From the NCBI GenBank assembly GCA_963926055.1, contig CAWUVK010000002.1:37473-101472 (forward strand): a stretch of DNA of 64,000 nt. Reading direction: 5' to 3'. Below, in pieces: positions 1-10,993 of this stretch; position 1 is the stretch's first letter; every line of letters starts with the position of its first letter. Source of the stretch: CAJXJP01 sp963926055 (GTDB lineage: Bacteria; Patescibacteriota; Gracilibacteria; BD1-5; UBA6164). The position numbers and the translations under genes were made by a program. The notes beneath the pieces are model-generated. The model worked only from the letters and a program-made list of their open reading frames with translations. It did not search any database and was not told the DNA's origin.

Positions 1-1
1 A

Positions 2-145
2 ATAATTATCAAAAAAGTTATGAAATGATTTATAAAATTTCATAATGTACTTTCGGGATTTTCTAAAATATTATCTTTATTCACTGGATTTTCAGCCAAA
101 ATCATATTTTTTAATTTTGTGATCACATTATTTTTTTACAAATAA
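2..145 (+). CDS. C-terminal end of an unrecognised protein (5' truncated by window edge)
   Basis: An open frame enters from the left edge and ends at TAA 143-145, giving about 47 residues with one in-frame UGA read as glycine. The end is rich in Phe, Ile and Lys and has a hydrophobic stretch that could be a membrane segment. A terminator-like hairpin follows at once, which supports a real gene end. No family can be assigned from so short a piece, and the frame could be fortuitous in AT-rich DNA. Confidence 0.4.
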
Positions 146-173
146 AAAACTACTATAATTATAGCAGTTTTTT
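144..173. terminator. Bidirectional terminator between convergent genes
   Basis: An A-tract, a hairpin (ACTACTATAATTATAGCAGT, one mismatch) and a T-tract lie between the plus-strand gene end at 145 and the minus-strand stop at 220. It can serve both strands. Confidence 0.6.
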
Positions 174-219
174 ATTTATATTGCAAAAAGATTGCTTTAA
201 AGTTCACAGAAAAATTAAA

Positions 220-1461
220 TTATTTTTTAACATTTCTCAGTGCAGCAAATCTTTTTAAAGGATTTGGATGTGAATAATAGAAAAATTCAAATGCTGGATG
301 TGGAGTGAGATTTGAAAGATTATTTCTCGATAATTTTTTCAAAGCACTAATTAATTTTTCTGCATCGTAATATTTTGCAGCAAATTCATCAGCTTCATAT
401 TCATTTTTTCTTGATAATAAACTTGTAAGTAATCCCATTACAATAGAAATTGGAGCGAATAATATTCCAAATGCAATTGCTCAAACGTGAAAACTTCATT
501 CACTTGAACCTAAAGCTTGAGAAACTTCTGGAAAACTTAACGCTAAACCAAAAACAAAAAGCATGAATCCTGTTTGTACAATTGAAAACGCTAGCATTTG
601 AAATGTATGTTTCCTTTTATAGTGACCAATTTCATGAGCTAAAACAGCAACTAATTCATCCGTTTCTAAATCATTTATAAGTGTATCGTATAAAACAATT
701 CTTTTATTTGGACCAAGTCCAGAAAAATACGCGTTTGCTTTACTTGATCTTTTTGAACCATCAATAACAAAAATATTATCGAGTTTAAATCCTACTTTAT
801 TTGAAAACTCTTCGATTGCATTTCTCAGTTCCCCATCTTCTAGTGGAGTTTGTTTATTAAAAATCGGTACAATCACTGACGAATAAAACATCATGAAAAA
901 TACAGAGATAAATGTCATCAAAATCCAAGCATACCACCAAAAATTATTTCCAGCAATAGAATAAATCCAAACAATAAGTGATAAAATTCATCCTCCTAAG
1001 AGAGCAGATAAAATCAATCATTTAATTGTGTCGAGGAAAAATAATTTTTTTGACATTTTGTTAAATCAAAATTTTTCTTCTATTACAAATGTTGAATAAT
1101 AACTAAATGGTAATCCAATTATCGTTTGAAATAATGTAATAATTCCAAAGAAATAAAGAGCAATAACTATTTGATTTTGTGTAAATTGTCTTACAAATTC
1201 ATCTAAATATCCAAAACCTCAAAATGCCAACATTCCAAGTGTTACAATAATCGAAAGTATCGAAGAAATCATTCCAAAACTATATTTTGTCTTTTCGTAT
1301 TCTAAAGATTGAGCATATTTTTTTTCATCATACACTTCTTTGAGCTCTTCTGGTAATTCTCCTGCTTTATTTTTATGATTTAAAAATCATAGAGTTTTTG
1401 TTAAAATTGCTTCAAAAATAACTAAAGCAATGATAATGAATAATATATTTTCTGGTGTCAT
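220..1461 (-). CDS. M48-family membrane zinc metalloprotease (Ste24/HtpX-like)
   Basis: A 413-residue polytopic membrane protease. The N-terminal half carries several hydrophobic segments. The zinc site HEIGH is near residues 276-280, inside LAHEIGHYKRKH, and the third ligand lies in NEYEADEFA near residue 355; this arrangement is typical of peptidase M48. Layout and length resemble the Ste24 CAAX-protease branch more than the shorter HtpX. Several UGA codons are read as glycine or fall in linkers. The likely role is membrane protein quality control or peptide processing. It starts at ATG 1461 with an A/T-rich leader and no SD, and lies 22 bases downstream of cysS on the same strand, so the two may be cotranscribed. 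Confidence 0.85.
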
Positions 1462-1483
1462 TATTTTTATTTATTTGTGTAAA

Positions 1484-2947
1484 TTATACTTGTTCTACAT
1501 AACTTCCCTCTCTAGAATCAATAATTTTATATCCTTGAGCTAATAATTCATCTCTGAGAGTATCAGCAGTTTCGAAATCTTTATCAGCTTTTGCTTGATT
1601 TCTTTTTTCTAATAATTCTAAAATTTCAGCTGGAGTTTCTTCTTCGAGTTCGATAATACTAAAATCTACGATAGCTAAAACATCATTAAATGTTTCAAAC
1701 ATATCCATTAAAGCCATTTCTTCTTCTAAAGAAAAAGTTTTGTCAGCCACTCCAGTATTTACAAATTTTATAAAACTATGAAATTCTGCAATTGCTTCTG
1801 GCATATTAAAATCATCTTCTATTCTTGCCATATATTCTGAAACAACAATTTGCATTTCGTCTCTAAAATTTCTAGAAATCCCAAAAACATCTTTTTCACC
1901 AGCATCAATACTTCTTGATAAAGTTTTGAGTGTTTCATCAACTTTTTTAATTGTATTGAGGTTTGCTTCAATTTTTTCAAATGAAAAATCTACACTATCA
2001 GAATATTTTCCATTCATAAAGCCCAGACGAATAGCTCTAAATAAATCTCATGATTTTACATGAGAATATTTTTTTTCTAAATCATCGAGTGTATAAAAAT
2101 TATTTGCAGATTTAGACATTTTTTTACCATCAACTGTAAGATGACCTGAATGTAACCAATATTTTGCAAATTCTTTTCTTGTACAAGCTTCGGTTTGTGC
2201 AATTTCATTTTGGTGATGTGGAAATACTAAATCACATCCTCCCATATGAATATCAATTTGTGGACCGTGATGTTTTATATTACATGCGCTACATTCGATA
2301 TGCCAACCTGGTCTTCATTTAAGTGTGATTTTTTCACTTTTTACTTCAAATTCTTCTTCCCAAAAATTTTCTCCATCTTCTGATTTATATGCTTTCCATA
2401 ATACAAAATCTGCAGCAGCATCTTTTTCGTATTCATCATTATCAATTCTGACTGATGATTTCATTCCTGAAAAATCTAAATTTGCGAATTTACCATATTT
2501 TTTATATGATTTTACATCAAAATAAATACTTCCATCTTCTGCAAGATAAGCATTTTTTCTGTTTAACATTGTCTGAATCATTCTTACCATTTCAGGTATA
2601 AGCGTAGTAACTGGAACTACTTTATCAGCTGGAATAATATTAAGTTTTTCAATATCTTCCAAAAATATTTTTGTATATTTTTGCGTAAAATCTCATAATT
2701 TTTCTCAAGCTGCTTGAGAATCTCTAATAGTTTTATCATCAACATCTGTAATATTCATCACACTATCGACATTATTTCATAGAAATTTAAGCGATCTTAC
2801 CACAATATCACAAAAAACATAGGTTCTTAAATTCCCAATATGAGCATTATTGTACACGGTTGGTCCACAGTAATAGACTTTTATAGCATCTTGTTTGAGT
2901 GGTTTAAATTCTTCTTTTTTTCTTGTTTTTGTATTAAATAGTTCCAT
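1484..2947 (-). CDS. cysS: Cysteinyl-tRNA synthetase
   Basis: A 487-residue class I aminoacyl-tRNA synthetase that charges tRNA-Cys. The N-terminus has the zinc cysteine in YYCGPTVYNNAHIGN (Cys27), where AHIGN is the HIGH-type motif at residues 35-39. KMSKS follows at residues 276-280 within GKKMSKSANN, and GCDLVFPHHQNE is the typical catalytic-domain segment. A helical C-terminal domain with the anticodon-binding region completes it. Length matches the family (about 460-490). UGA codons fall on glycines, for example where the family reads GWHIECSA. ATG 2947 has an AT-rich leader with no SD. The gene follows the small [2Fe-2S] gene on the same strand. Confidence 0.95.
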
Positions 2948-2971
2948 TTTTTATAGTAAATTATTATTATT

Positions 2972-3214
2972 TTATTTCTTTTTTTTCTTTGGTTTTGGTT
3001 GGATGAGTTCTGCAGCTTTTGCTGGATTCATATAATTATGAATAGTATCTTCTATTTTAACGTTTGGTCATTTTTTACATTGCCCCATACATTTTGAATC
3101 TTCTATAATAACATTATTAAGAGAAAATTTTTGTTTATCATTTTCTAATCTTGTGTTAATATATTTGCAAAAACGTTCTGTGCAGGTTTTCCCATGACAT
3201 ACTTGTACTTTCAT
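2972..3214 (-). CDS. Small thioredoxin-like [2Fe-2S] ferredoxin
   Basis: An 80-residue protein beginning MKVQVCHGKTCTERFC and containing a second cysteine pair in SKCMGQCKK. The C-x4-C then C-x3-C spacing matches the thioredoxin-like [2Fe-2S] ferredoxin fold of NuoE C-termini and small ferredoxins. The tail is basic (PKPKKKKK). One UGA is read as glycine. It probably works as a small electron carrier or cluster protein; its partner is unknown. It lies 24 bases upstream of cysS on the same strand. Confidence 0.7.
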
Positions 3215-3305
3215 TTTTTTATTTTAATTTATAAGAATTGTGCTCATTGTAATCACCTTTTTAAAATAATCAAAAAGAAAAAAACCAAAAAAGTTTAAAA
3301 AAGTT

Positions 3306-3333
3306 TTGACTTTAATCTAAATTTTCATATTAT
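3306..3333 (+). promoter_or_regulatory. Sigma-70-type promoter for the tRNA pair
   Basis: TTGACT at 3306-3311 and TATTAT at 3328-3333 are spaced by 16 bases and lie about 32 bases before tRNA-Phe. Confidence 0.6.
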
Positions 3334-3365
3334 CTGTCTCGCTGAAACGCAAAGAAAAAATTTAT

Positions 3366-3440
3366 GCCGGGATAGCTCAGGGGTAGAGCAGGGGACTGAA
3401 AATCCCTGTGTCGCAAGTTCAAATCTCGCTCTCGGCACCA
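3366..3440 (+). tRNA. tRNA-Phe (anticodon GAA)
   Basis: A 75-base cloverleaf. The acceptor stem GCCGGGA pairs with TCTCGGC with one G-U pair, the anticodon loop is CTGAAAA with GAA, the T loop is TTCAAAT, and the CCA end is encoded. The T stem shows one A-C mismatch. Confidence 0.95.
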
Positions 3441-3454
3441 TTTCAATAAAAAAG

Positions 3455-3500
3455 AAAAAACTCAAATCGAATCTTCACTGATTTGACTTGAGTTTTTTTA
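3455..3500 (+). terminator. Hairpin between the two tRNA genes
   Basis: AACTCAAATC and the partly matching GATTTGACTTGAGTT form a hairpin with an A-tract before it and a run of seven T after it. It may terminate or attenuate readthrough from tRNA-Phe into tRNA-Leu. Confidence 0.5.
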
Positions 3501-3503
3501 TTC

Positions 3504-3591
3504 GCGGGGGTGGTGAAACGGTAGACACGCACGCTTGAGGGGCGTGTGGACAATTACGTCCGTGAGGGTTCAAATCCCTCTCTCCGCACCA
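3504..3591 (+). tRNA. tRNA-Leu (anticodon GAG)
   Basis: An 88-base tRNA with a long variable arm, as expected for leucine. The acceptor stem GCGGGGG pairs with CTCTCCGC using G-U pairs, the anticodon loop is CTTGAGG (GAG, reading CUC/CUU), the T loop is TTCAAAT, and CCA is encoded. Confidence 0.95.
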
Positions 3592-3621
3592 AATTGAAAT
3601 AAACTATTCAGATTATACAAA

Positions 3622-3657
3622 ACAAACACTATCGAGCCGTATCCTAGTGTTTTTTTG
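3622..3657 (+). terminator. Terminator after tRNA-Leu
   Basis: AAACACTA pairs with TAGTGTTT around a 14-base loop and is followed by a T run. Confidence 0.6.
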
Positions 3658-3741
3658 TTGCTAAAAAAATACATATAAAATTTTTATATGTATTTTTTAC
3701 AACTTAAGTATAATACTATTACTATTTGATAATTTATAATA

Positions 3742-4359
3742 ATGATAGAACTGTACAAAAAATTTAATTCTGATAAAGAATATACTTCTATAGGTTTATT
3801 TAGAGAACTCAATACAAAATTTAAAAATATCAAGCGAGTTTTATATCCAGGTTCTTATGTACATATTACACCATCTCTTATTTTTAAAGATGTTACCTAC
3901 ATAGATTCTTGTAAAAATACATATAAATTTTATGAAAGTATTGAAGTAAAAAATTTTATATTCGAAAATAAAGAATATTCGTGAATACCTATATATGATT
4001 TTTACCAACAAGATTATAAGAATGATATAAATGAGACTGAATCTTCATTTGATGTGATTATTTCTCAATATTGTGGTTTTGCATGAAGAGATACAAAAAA
4101 ATACCTCAAAAAATGATGATTTTTGGTCTGTAACAATTCACATTGAGATGCTTCTATGGCATCATATGATCCAGATTATAAATTAATAGCTGTTTACAAT
4201 AGAAAAAGTGATAATATATTTTCTATTTGTGATAAAAATTTAGAAAATTATTTAATTCCAAAAAATATCAATAAAACTTCAAAAGAAATCTTAGAAAAAA
4301 CAATGAGAGGATTTGATTATACAAAATCCCCTTCTGGCTATATTTTTGAAAAACTATAA
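3742..4359 (+). CDS. Unrecognised protein with a possible methyltransferase-like Rossmann core
   Basis: A 205-residue soluble protein. Near residues 32-55 it has VLYPGSYVHITPS followed by a strand ending YIDSC, and around residue 115 FDVIISQYCGF then KKGGFLVCNNSHGD. This order (glycine loop, acidic strand end, then an FDVI strand and a KKGG turn) resembles SAM-dependent methyltransferases, but the classical motif I is weak, so function is not assigned. Several UGA codons are read as glycine, including in KKGG. It stands alone between the tRNA pair and a shared terminator. Confidence 0.55.
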
Positions 4360-4433
4360 AAATATAAGAAAACAATTCATATATTTTATAAATTATTTTT
4401 TCTACTATATATCAAATATATTATATGCAAAAT

Positions 4434-4465
4434 AAAAAAACTGATTTTTAAAAATCAGTTTTTTT
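4434..4465. terminator. Bidirectional terminator
   Basis: AAAAAACTGATTTTTAAAAATCAGTTTTTTT is a near-perfect palindrome between convergent genes. Confidence 0.75.
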
Positions 4466-6758
4466 ATTTTTTAGGAATTTTATAAACATCTAACAAATAT
4501 TCAGCAATATCTCTGAAAATATATGATGATGTAGAACCTCAGTAATTACTCGTTCTAGGTCTTTCTAGTTTTACAATAACTACAAACTTCGGATCTTCAG
4601 CTGGACCAAATCATGCAAAAGATGCGTTAGTAGAAGCAATACCATCTTCATATCAACCTCTTGATGCAATTTGTGCAGTACCTGTCTTCCCTGCTAAGTT
4701 ATATCATTCAATATATCATTTTTTTGCTGCTCATTCTGCAACTCAATGAACTAAAAGTTTTGTCATAAGTTTTGAAGTAGATTCTTTGAGAACTCTTCTT
4801 TGTATTTCTGTTTTATAGGTAATAGTTTTTCCATCTGAAAACTCAATACTATCTACAATTCTTGGAGTATAATAAAGTCCTCAGTTAGCTATCACAGAAT
4901 ATGCAGCAGCCATTTGTAATGGAGTTACTGACATACCTAAACCATATGAATTCGTATAAAATCTTGTGTCTCATAGTTTTGTCCAATTTTCTAATTTTCA
5001 TGCTGTTTCTCATTCTAAAGTGATTCAAGTTTTAGAATCAAAACCAAAATTTTCAAAATAATTATAGACCATTAATTTTCATAATTTTTGTACCATACGG
5101 ACAAATCAAACATTACATGAATAATCAAGTGCATTCGAAAAACTTTTTAATCCTCAACAATTTTTTTCATCAACATTTCCAATAGTAAAGGGTCAAACAG
5201 TAAGTTTATTATTATCTTGGTAGAGATCATTTGGTCAAAATTCATTCGTATCTAATCATATCGAAAAAATAATTGATTTCATAATAGATCCTGGTTCATA
5301 TAAAGATGAGATTGCATCATTTTGATATACTGCTGGTCAAAAATCATTTTTATATTTGTATTTTACTATAAGAGAATTTCATAATTCTTCTCTTGTTGCT
5401 TCTCTTAAAAAAATTTCTTTATTATCATAAAAATATTTAATTCACTCTTGAGAATCTTCTACAAATACAGGATATCATAATAAATCTACTAATGGATTTG
5501 GATATTGAGAATAACGAACTTTTTCTAATTCATATACATCAGAAAAATTATTAAGGTCATATGTTGGATAATTTGCCATTGATAAAACTCTTCATGTTTT
5601 TGGCTCCATAATAACAACTGTTCATTTATTTGCTCTATATTTCTTTACTCATTCTTCTAAAATTTCTTCTACTTTTTTTTGTATATTTCTATCTATAGTT
5701 GTATGTATTTCAACTCCTTGAGTATCTCAAGAATTTTCATCTAATCAGATTGGGTTTATTATCCTCCCATAAATATCTTTTCTAGAAATAAGTTTTCCAC
5801 TATTTCATTTTAAATAATCATCAAAATATCACTCTAAACCATAATGACCTTTTCAACCTCCATCTACAAATCATGTTATTTGAGAAGCAATATTTTTTTC
5901 TGGGTAATATCTGTGTGGTCTAGGGTTAAGAATAACAAAACTTCCTACTCTCTCTTCCCTATTCATCAATCAACTTTTTAATGCTGTTTGTTCTTCTTCA
6001 AGATATTCTTTTACATATTCAGAAGCTGTAATAGAAAGTTTATTTAGGATAGGAACATAACGAATTTTTCTTTGTCTGAGAAGTGAATTAAGTCTATCTT
6101 CCTCGATATTCATGATTCCTGATAATTTTCCTACTACAGTTTCTAATTGAATTATTTCTTGTGGATTAGCATATACATAAGGAAAATTTGGATAAATTCA
6201 TTGTAATCCTAATGCTTTTATAGCATCAATTTTTACTTGATCAAGTTCCTTATCTATAAACACACTCGTAACATACTCTTGACTAATTTTATCATATAAG
6301 AAATCTCAAATTAATTTTTTTATATATTCTTGATTATATTGAAATTCTGGTAATTCTACTTTTTTTAAAAATCGTAAAACGTTATTATAACAATCATTTC
6401 GATTGGCTGTTTCACATGTTTCTTTATATACAACATTCACGAGAAATTTTTGGAGATTTTGTTTTGATCATTCCACTTGTGGATCAATAGCAATATCGTA
6501 TAAATTCAATGATGTCGCCAAAATAGTTCCATCATTGGTATCACTAAATATACTTCCTCTAGTAACTGGTACAGTTACTTCTCAAATTTGTTGATTATCA
6601 GCAAGTGATTGGTAAAATTCTTTATCAAAAACTGTATATTGAAAAATTTTACTCACGATAAATAAACAAAAAAAGATGAAAAATCATGCAACAAAATATA
6701 GTCTATTTATAGATTCAAATTTTTTTATTAATTTTTGAATTTGTTTTTCTGCCCTCAT
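4464..6758 (-). CDS. Penicillin-binding protein 2-type peptidoglycan transpeptidase
   Basis: A 764-residue class B PBP that cross-links peptidoglycan. One N-terminal membrane segment (residues about 20-45) is followed by the dimerisation/pedestal region, with VPVTRGSIFSD near residue 65, and then the transpeptidase domain. The active-site serine is in EPGSIMKS (about residue 489), SxN is in DYSCNVG (about 547) and KTG is in AGKTGTAQ (about 689). Many glycines are UGA. Length is slightly above E. coli PBP2 or FtsI. It starts at ATG 6758, 11 bases after the stop of the MurL-like gene on the same strand, so the two form an operon for cell-wall synthesis. Sequence alone does not decide between elongation and division roles. 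Confidence 0.9.
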
Positions 6759-6769
6759 ATGTATTTTTA

Positions 6770-8143
6770 TTATAATATTTCTTTAAAATTTTTCGGTATA
6801 ATATTATTTTCATCAATCTCAAATAATAATTTTTCACTATTAATTCTTATTTTTTCATCAAAATTTGGTAACACTTTTTTCTCAAATATTTCTAAAATAT
6901 ATGGGAGATATTCTTTATTAGAATTTTTATAACTATAATACATAGCTAAGGTAACTTCTTGGTTTGTCCCGACACATTCAAATGGTTTGAGTCACGAAAT
7001 TCATAATAATTCACTAAATAAGGTTTCTAAATTTTTATTTTCATACAAATCTTTCCCAAAAATTTCTCTCATTTCATCTGATGATAGAAATGGATGTAAC
7101 ATAGTATAAACAAAAGCACATTTTGGACAAGTATTACACCAAATTCCGGAATGATTTTTTTCTTTTATTATTTTAAAATTATTATTACAACTTGAAAAAA
7201 CACTAAAATATTTTTTTCATAACTGAGAAAATAATTTTGCAATTTTTATTTCATACATTCCTCTCAAAAGAGAAAAATATTTTATTTTTTCTGAAATATT
7301 TTTTTCTACATAATTTTTTAAATCCACTTCAAATTCTAGAGATTTACTCCATTGATGATTAATTTCTACTCATTCCCAAAGTGTATTTCCAAAATTTGCT
7401 GATAATTCATTTGATAAAACCAAATATTTATAATCATAAATATACGCAACACAATACATTACAAAAGCAATAATTCCTGTAATTGGAACATGACCGTTAA
7501 AATATCCTTCTTTATTGAGTTGAAATAAGTTTTCAGAAATTTTTCTGCTCACGAAAAAATTATTTTTATCAGAAATATTTATACAATCTTGTTTAATACT
7601 ATCAATTTTTCAAAATACAAATGTATCAAATTCAAAATTATTTTTTGCCAATAATTCTAAACTGACAATAGAGTCTTTTCCTCATCAAATTGGAACGAGT
7701 GATTTTTCAGAAACATTAAATTCTTTTTTTTCAATATTTCTATCTGAAACACATTCAAATTGAAATAAATTTTTTGGAGAAATTTTGTTTTGAAATAAAA
7801 ATTCTCAAAGTCAGTTGATGTAAAATTTTTTCCAAAAACCTAGAGATTCTTCATCTATATTTCAAGATTTAATTATTAACTTTTCAGTCGGATATGCTTT
7901 ATAATAACTAATTCATAAAGCTAAATGAAGATGAAATAATAAATTTTCTAAAATAGCAAAATCAATATCTGGGCGAATATCGAATCTAGAGTCATCAAAG
8001 TCAATTATTTCTTCAAAACCTTTTGTATTCGCAGGATTTTTTTCGTCTAATAAACTATAGTAAAAATGAGCTTTCATTTCAGCTACATCAAATCTATAGG
8101 TCTCAAAGATAAATTTTCTTGAACGTGGTGCATAATCTTGCAT
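6770..8143 (-). CDS. murL: Probable MurL-type UDP-MurNAc-L-Ala-L-Glu epimerase
   Basis: A 457-residue protein with a PP-loop-like nucleotide-binding motif VPIGGGKDSIVSLELL near residue 150, a conserved-looking NELSANFGN segment, a cysteine pair in WCNTCPKC, and GLKPFECVGTNQE towards the C-terminus. This order and length fit MurL, the ATP-dependent epimerase that converts the L-Glu of UDP-MurNAc-dipeptide to D-Glu in place of MurI racemase. Close coupling to a PBP2 gene supports a cell-wall role. The family call is from memory of motifs; another ATP-pyrophosphatase family protein is the alternative. It starts at ATG 8143 with no SD. Much of it is UGA-rich. Confidence 0.6.
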
Positions 8144-8211
8144 ATTTTTGAGAGATTTTTAAAAGTAATTTTTCTTATATTACTTCGCAATTAGTATTTT
8201 TCAATTTTAAT

Positions 8212-8239
8212 TTGTCATTTTATTATTTTTTCATATAAT
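8212..8239 (+). promoter_or_regulatory. Sigma-70-type promoter for rpsO
   Basis: TTGTCA at 8212-8217 and TATAAT at 8234-8239 with a 16-base spacer, about 68 bases upstream of the rpsO start. Confidence 0.6.
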
Positions 8240-8306
8240 CTGCTGGCTGATGTTACTAGTGTATTTTCTGGTCATCACACTATTTTTATTATGTAAAATA
8301 CATATT

Positions 8307-8576
8307 ATGGCTGTTACTAAAGAAGTAAAACAACAAATCGTAGCCGATTTTGGTGAAAAAGCTGGAGACACTGGTACTCCTGCTGTACAAGTTGCAATTT
8401 TAACTGCAGAAATCGAAAATTTAAAAGATCACTTACAAGAACATAAAAAAGATAACCACTCAAGAAGAGGTATCTTAAAAATGGTAGCTAAAAGAAGAAA
8501 ACTTCTTGCTTACTTAAAATCAAAAGATGTTGAAAAATATAACAATGTAATTGAAAAATTATCTCTTAGAAAATAA
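8307..8576 (+). CDS. rpsO: 30S ribosomal protein S15
   Basis: An 89-residue protein, the standard length for S15, which binds the 16S rRNA central domain. The family signature is seen in QVAILTAEIENLKDHL, HKKDNHSRRGIL and KRRKLLAYLK. The ATG at 8307 (MAVTKEVKQ) is preferred to an upstream in-frame ATG at 8250, which would add 19 hydrophobic residues foreign to S15 and would lie close to the promoter. It contains no UGA, as expected for a highly expressed gene here. No SD is present; the leader is AT-rich. Confidence 0.97.
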   Translation: MAVTKEVKQQIVADFGEKAGDTGTPAVQVAILTAEIENLKDHLQEHKKDNHSRRGILKMVAKRRKLLAYLKSKDVEKYNNVIEKLSLRK

Positions 8577-8596
8577 TTTTTACATTCATTTTTTAA

Positions 8597-8634
8597 TAAA
8601 AAAACCAGAAAAACTTTGTTTTTCTGGTTTTTTT
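8597..8634. terminator. Bidirectional terminator between rpsO and the RelA/SpoT gene
   Basis: AAAAAACCAGAAAAA pairs with TTTTTCTGGTTTTTT around a short loop. Confidence 0.8.
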
Positions 8635-10855
8635 ATAATTCTTCTGATTTATAATTTATTAAATCATCTGCAAATGTCATTTGAATTCTTTCTATAAATC
8701 TATCTATTACCATAAAATCATGATTTTGCACTTTTAATTTTAAATCAAAAGACATATACATATTTCATAATTTTTTCGATAATATTTCATCTATATCAAT
8801 TTGCATAGAAAATATTATTTCTGTAAGTACTTTTAATATTCCAGTATTATTTTTGAATACAATATTGATATGATATCATAATTCTTCGTCTTGAGTTCCT
8901 AGAATATAGGCTGGTAATAATCTATCTTTATTTACTCAACTGAGAATTTTACAATCACGTCTATGAATCGTAAATTTTCAAAATGAATTAATATGCGCTA
9001 CGATTTCAAGTGGTAGAGTTCTTCTACAACAATAACAACGTTTATAATCTAAGTTGGACTCACCTCAAATAATAATATTATTTATACTTGTATCGATTTC
9101 ACAGATATCTTTTTTATCTGAAATATCTTCCAATTCAACGATTTCATCATTCTTTTTTTCTTCAATTCTATCAAAAATAAGCTGGTTTGCAGCAATTATT
9201 TTCTTTATAACACTATTTGGATTGAGACTTAAATTCCCTACTTGTTCAAGTAATTGCCAACGTTCTTCTTGAGAATAAACTCTATCATTGAGATTTTTTA
9301 ATAACGTCATATCCTTATCTAGTCACTCGTGTCAGAGTTTTTTGAGATATTTATTTACTAAATCTTTTCATCTTTCTCTGTGGATATCTTTATCTTCTTT
9401 TTTCAAAAATCATTTAATTGCATTTTTTGCTTTTGCTGTTTTTACAAATCAAATCCAAAAAGGATTTGGTTTTTTATTTTTATCAATTACTAATTCTACC
9501 CTATCTCCATTATGAAGTTCTTGATCAAGTGGATGAACTTTTTCATTCACTCGAGCAATACTTAAATGATCTCATAAATCAGTATGTAAATAATATGCAA
9601 AATCTACTGGAGTTGATCCATGAGGAAGATTAATGAGATCTCATTTTGGAGTAAAAACAAAAATTCTATTTTTAAATAGATCAATTTTAAGTGACCCCAT
9701 AAAATCATTATCTTCCAAATTTTGAGCTACCTCTTTGAGTTCTTTTACCCAGTCAACTTCTTTTGAAACTACAGATCATCTTTCCTTATATTCAAAATGA
9801 GCTGCGACTCAAATATCCGAATATTGTTTCATTTCAAAAGTTTTAATTTGGATTTCAGTTGGTTGTTGTCTATGTTGTTTTAATAATCAAACAACTGTTG
9901 TATGGATACTTTTATATCCATTTGGCTTTGGCAATGCTATATAATCTTTGAATCTATATGGAAGTGGAGACCATTGATTATGGATAATACCTAAAGTTTT
10001 ATAACAGTCAGATAGATCTTTTACAATAATTCTTGTCCCAAAAATATCATATAAATTTTTTATATCACTGAGTCATTTTTTTTGCATTTTTTTATAAATC
10101 GAAAACATAGATTTTACTCTGTAATCGATTTCAAAATTTTCTATCTCATTTCAAATAACTTGAGTAATTTCTTGTTTTGCATCTCTCATAAATGCTTCAC
10201 TTGATTGTTCGAGCGATTTGAGTTGTTTTGCTATATTTTTATATTCTTTTGGATGAAGTATTTTAAAACATTCTTCATCAAGAGAATTTTTTAAGTTATA
10301 GAGTCATAATCTATCAGCAATTGGAGAAAATATATTGAGTGTTTCGAGTGCAATTTTTTCTCTTTTTTCTGGTTTTGGATGATATTTTAAAGTTTGCATA
10401 TTATGAAGTCTATCTGAGAGTTTCACAAATATTACTCTCAAATCTTCTGCCATAGCGATAAACATTTTTCTCAAACTTCCAATTTCACGCTGCTTTCATT
10501 TATAACGAACATTTGAAAGTTTTGCTAATCATTCACATAAAAATGCTACTTCATCTCAAAAGACTTCATAAATATCTTCTTTTGTTTTTGGAGTATCTTC
10601 AATAACGTCATGTAATAAACAAGCTTGAATGGTATGAATATCTGGTTGAAGAGAAAGTAATATATCAGTTGCTTCTACTGGATGAATAATATATGGGTCT
10701 CCTGATTTTCTCATTTGCCCTTCATGCGCATCACGAGCATAAATATACGCATTCCAAATTTGCTCATGAATATGAGCTGGAGTGTAGCCTGTCATATATT
10801 TTTTTACTTTTCTAATGATGGATTCGACTTTTTTATCTATCTTTATATACGACAT
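8633..10855 (-). CDS. Bifunctional (p)ppGpp synthetase/hydrolase, RelA/SpoT family
   Basis: A 740-residue long RSH enzyme that makes and degrades the alarmone (p)ppGpp. The HD hydrolase domain has HDVIEDT at residues 82-88 and SDRLHNMQT later, so the hydrolase ligands look intact. The synthetase domain shows YDIFGTRIIV and LPKPNGYKSIHTTV. A TGS domain follows (IFVFTPKGDLINLPHGSTPVDFAY), then a C-terminal region with CYCCRRTLP and an ACT-like end (NNTGILKVL). The domain order is that of SpoT/Rel. ATG 10855 has no SD. Full-length stringent-response enzymes are not universal in reduced CPR genomes, so its retention is notable. Confidence 0.92.
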
Positions 10856-10993
10856 ACTATATTTATTAAAAATATTTATAATAGAGTATATACTTTCTAT
10901 GAAGAAAAATCAACTCTAATTTTTAATTTTTTCTTTACTTCGTTTCAAAAAATTATATTATAAAATAGTTTATATACTATTTTTATACTTCCT

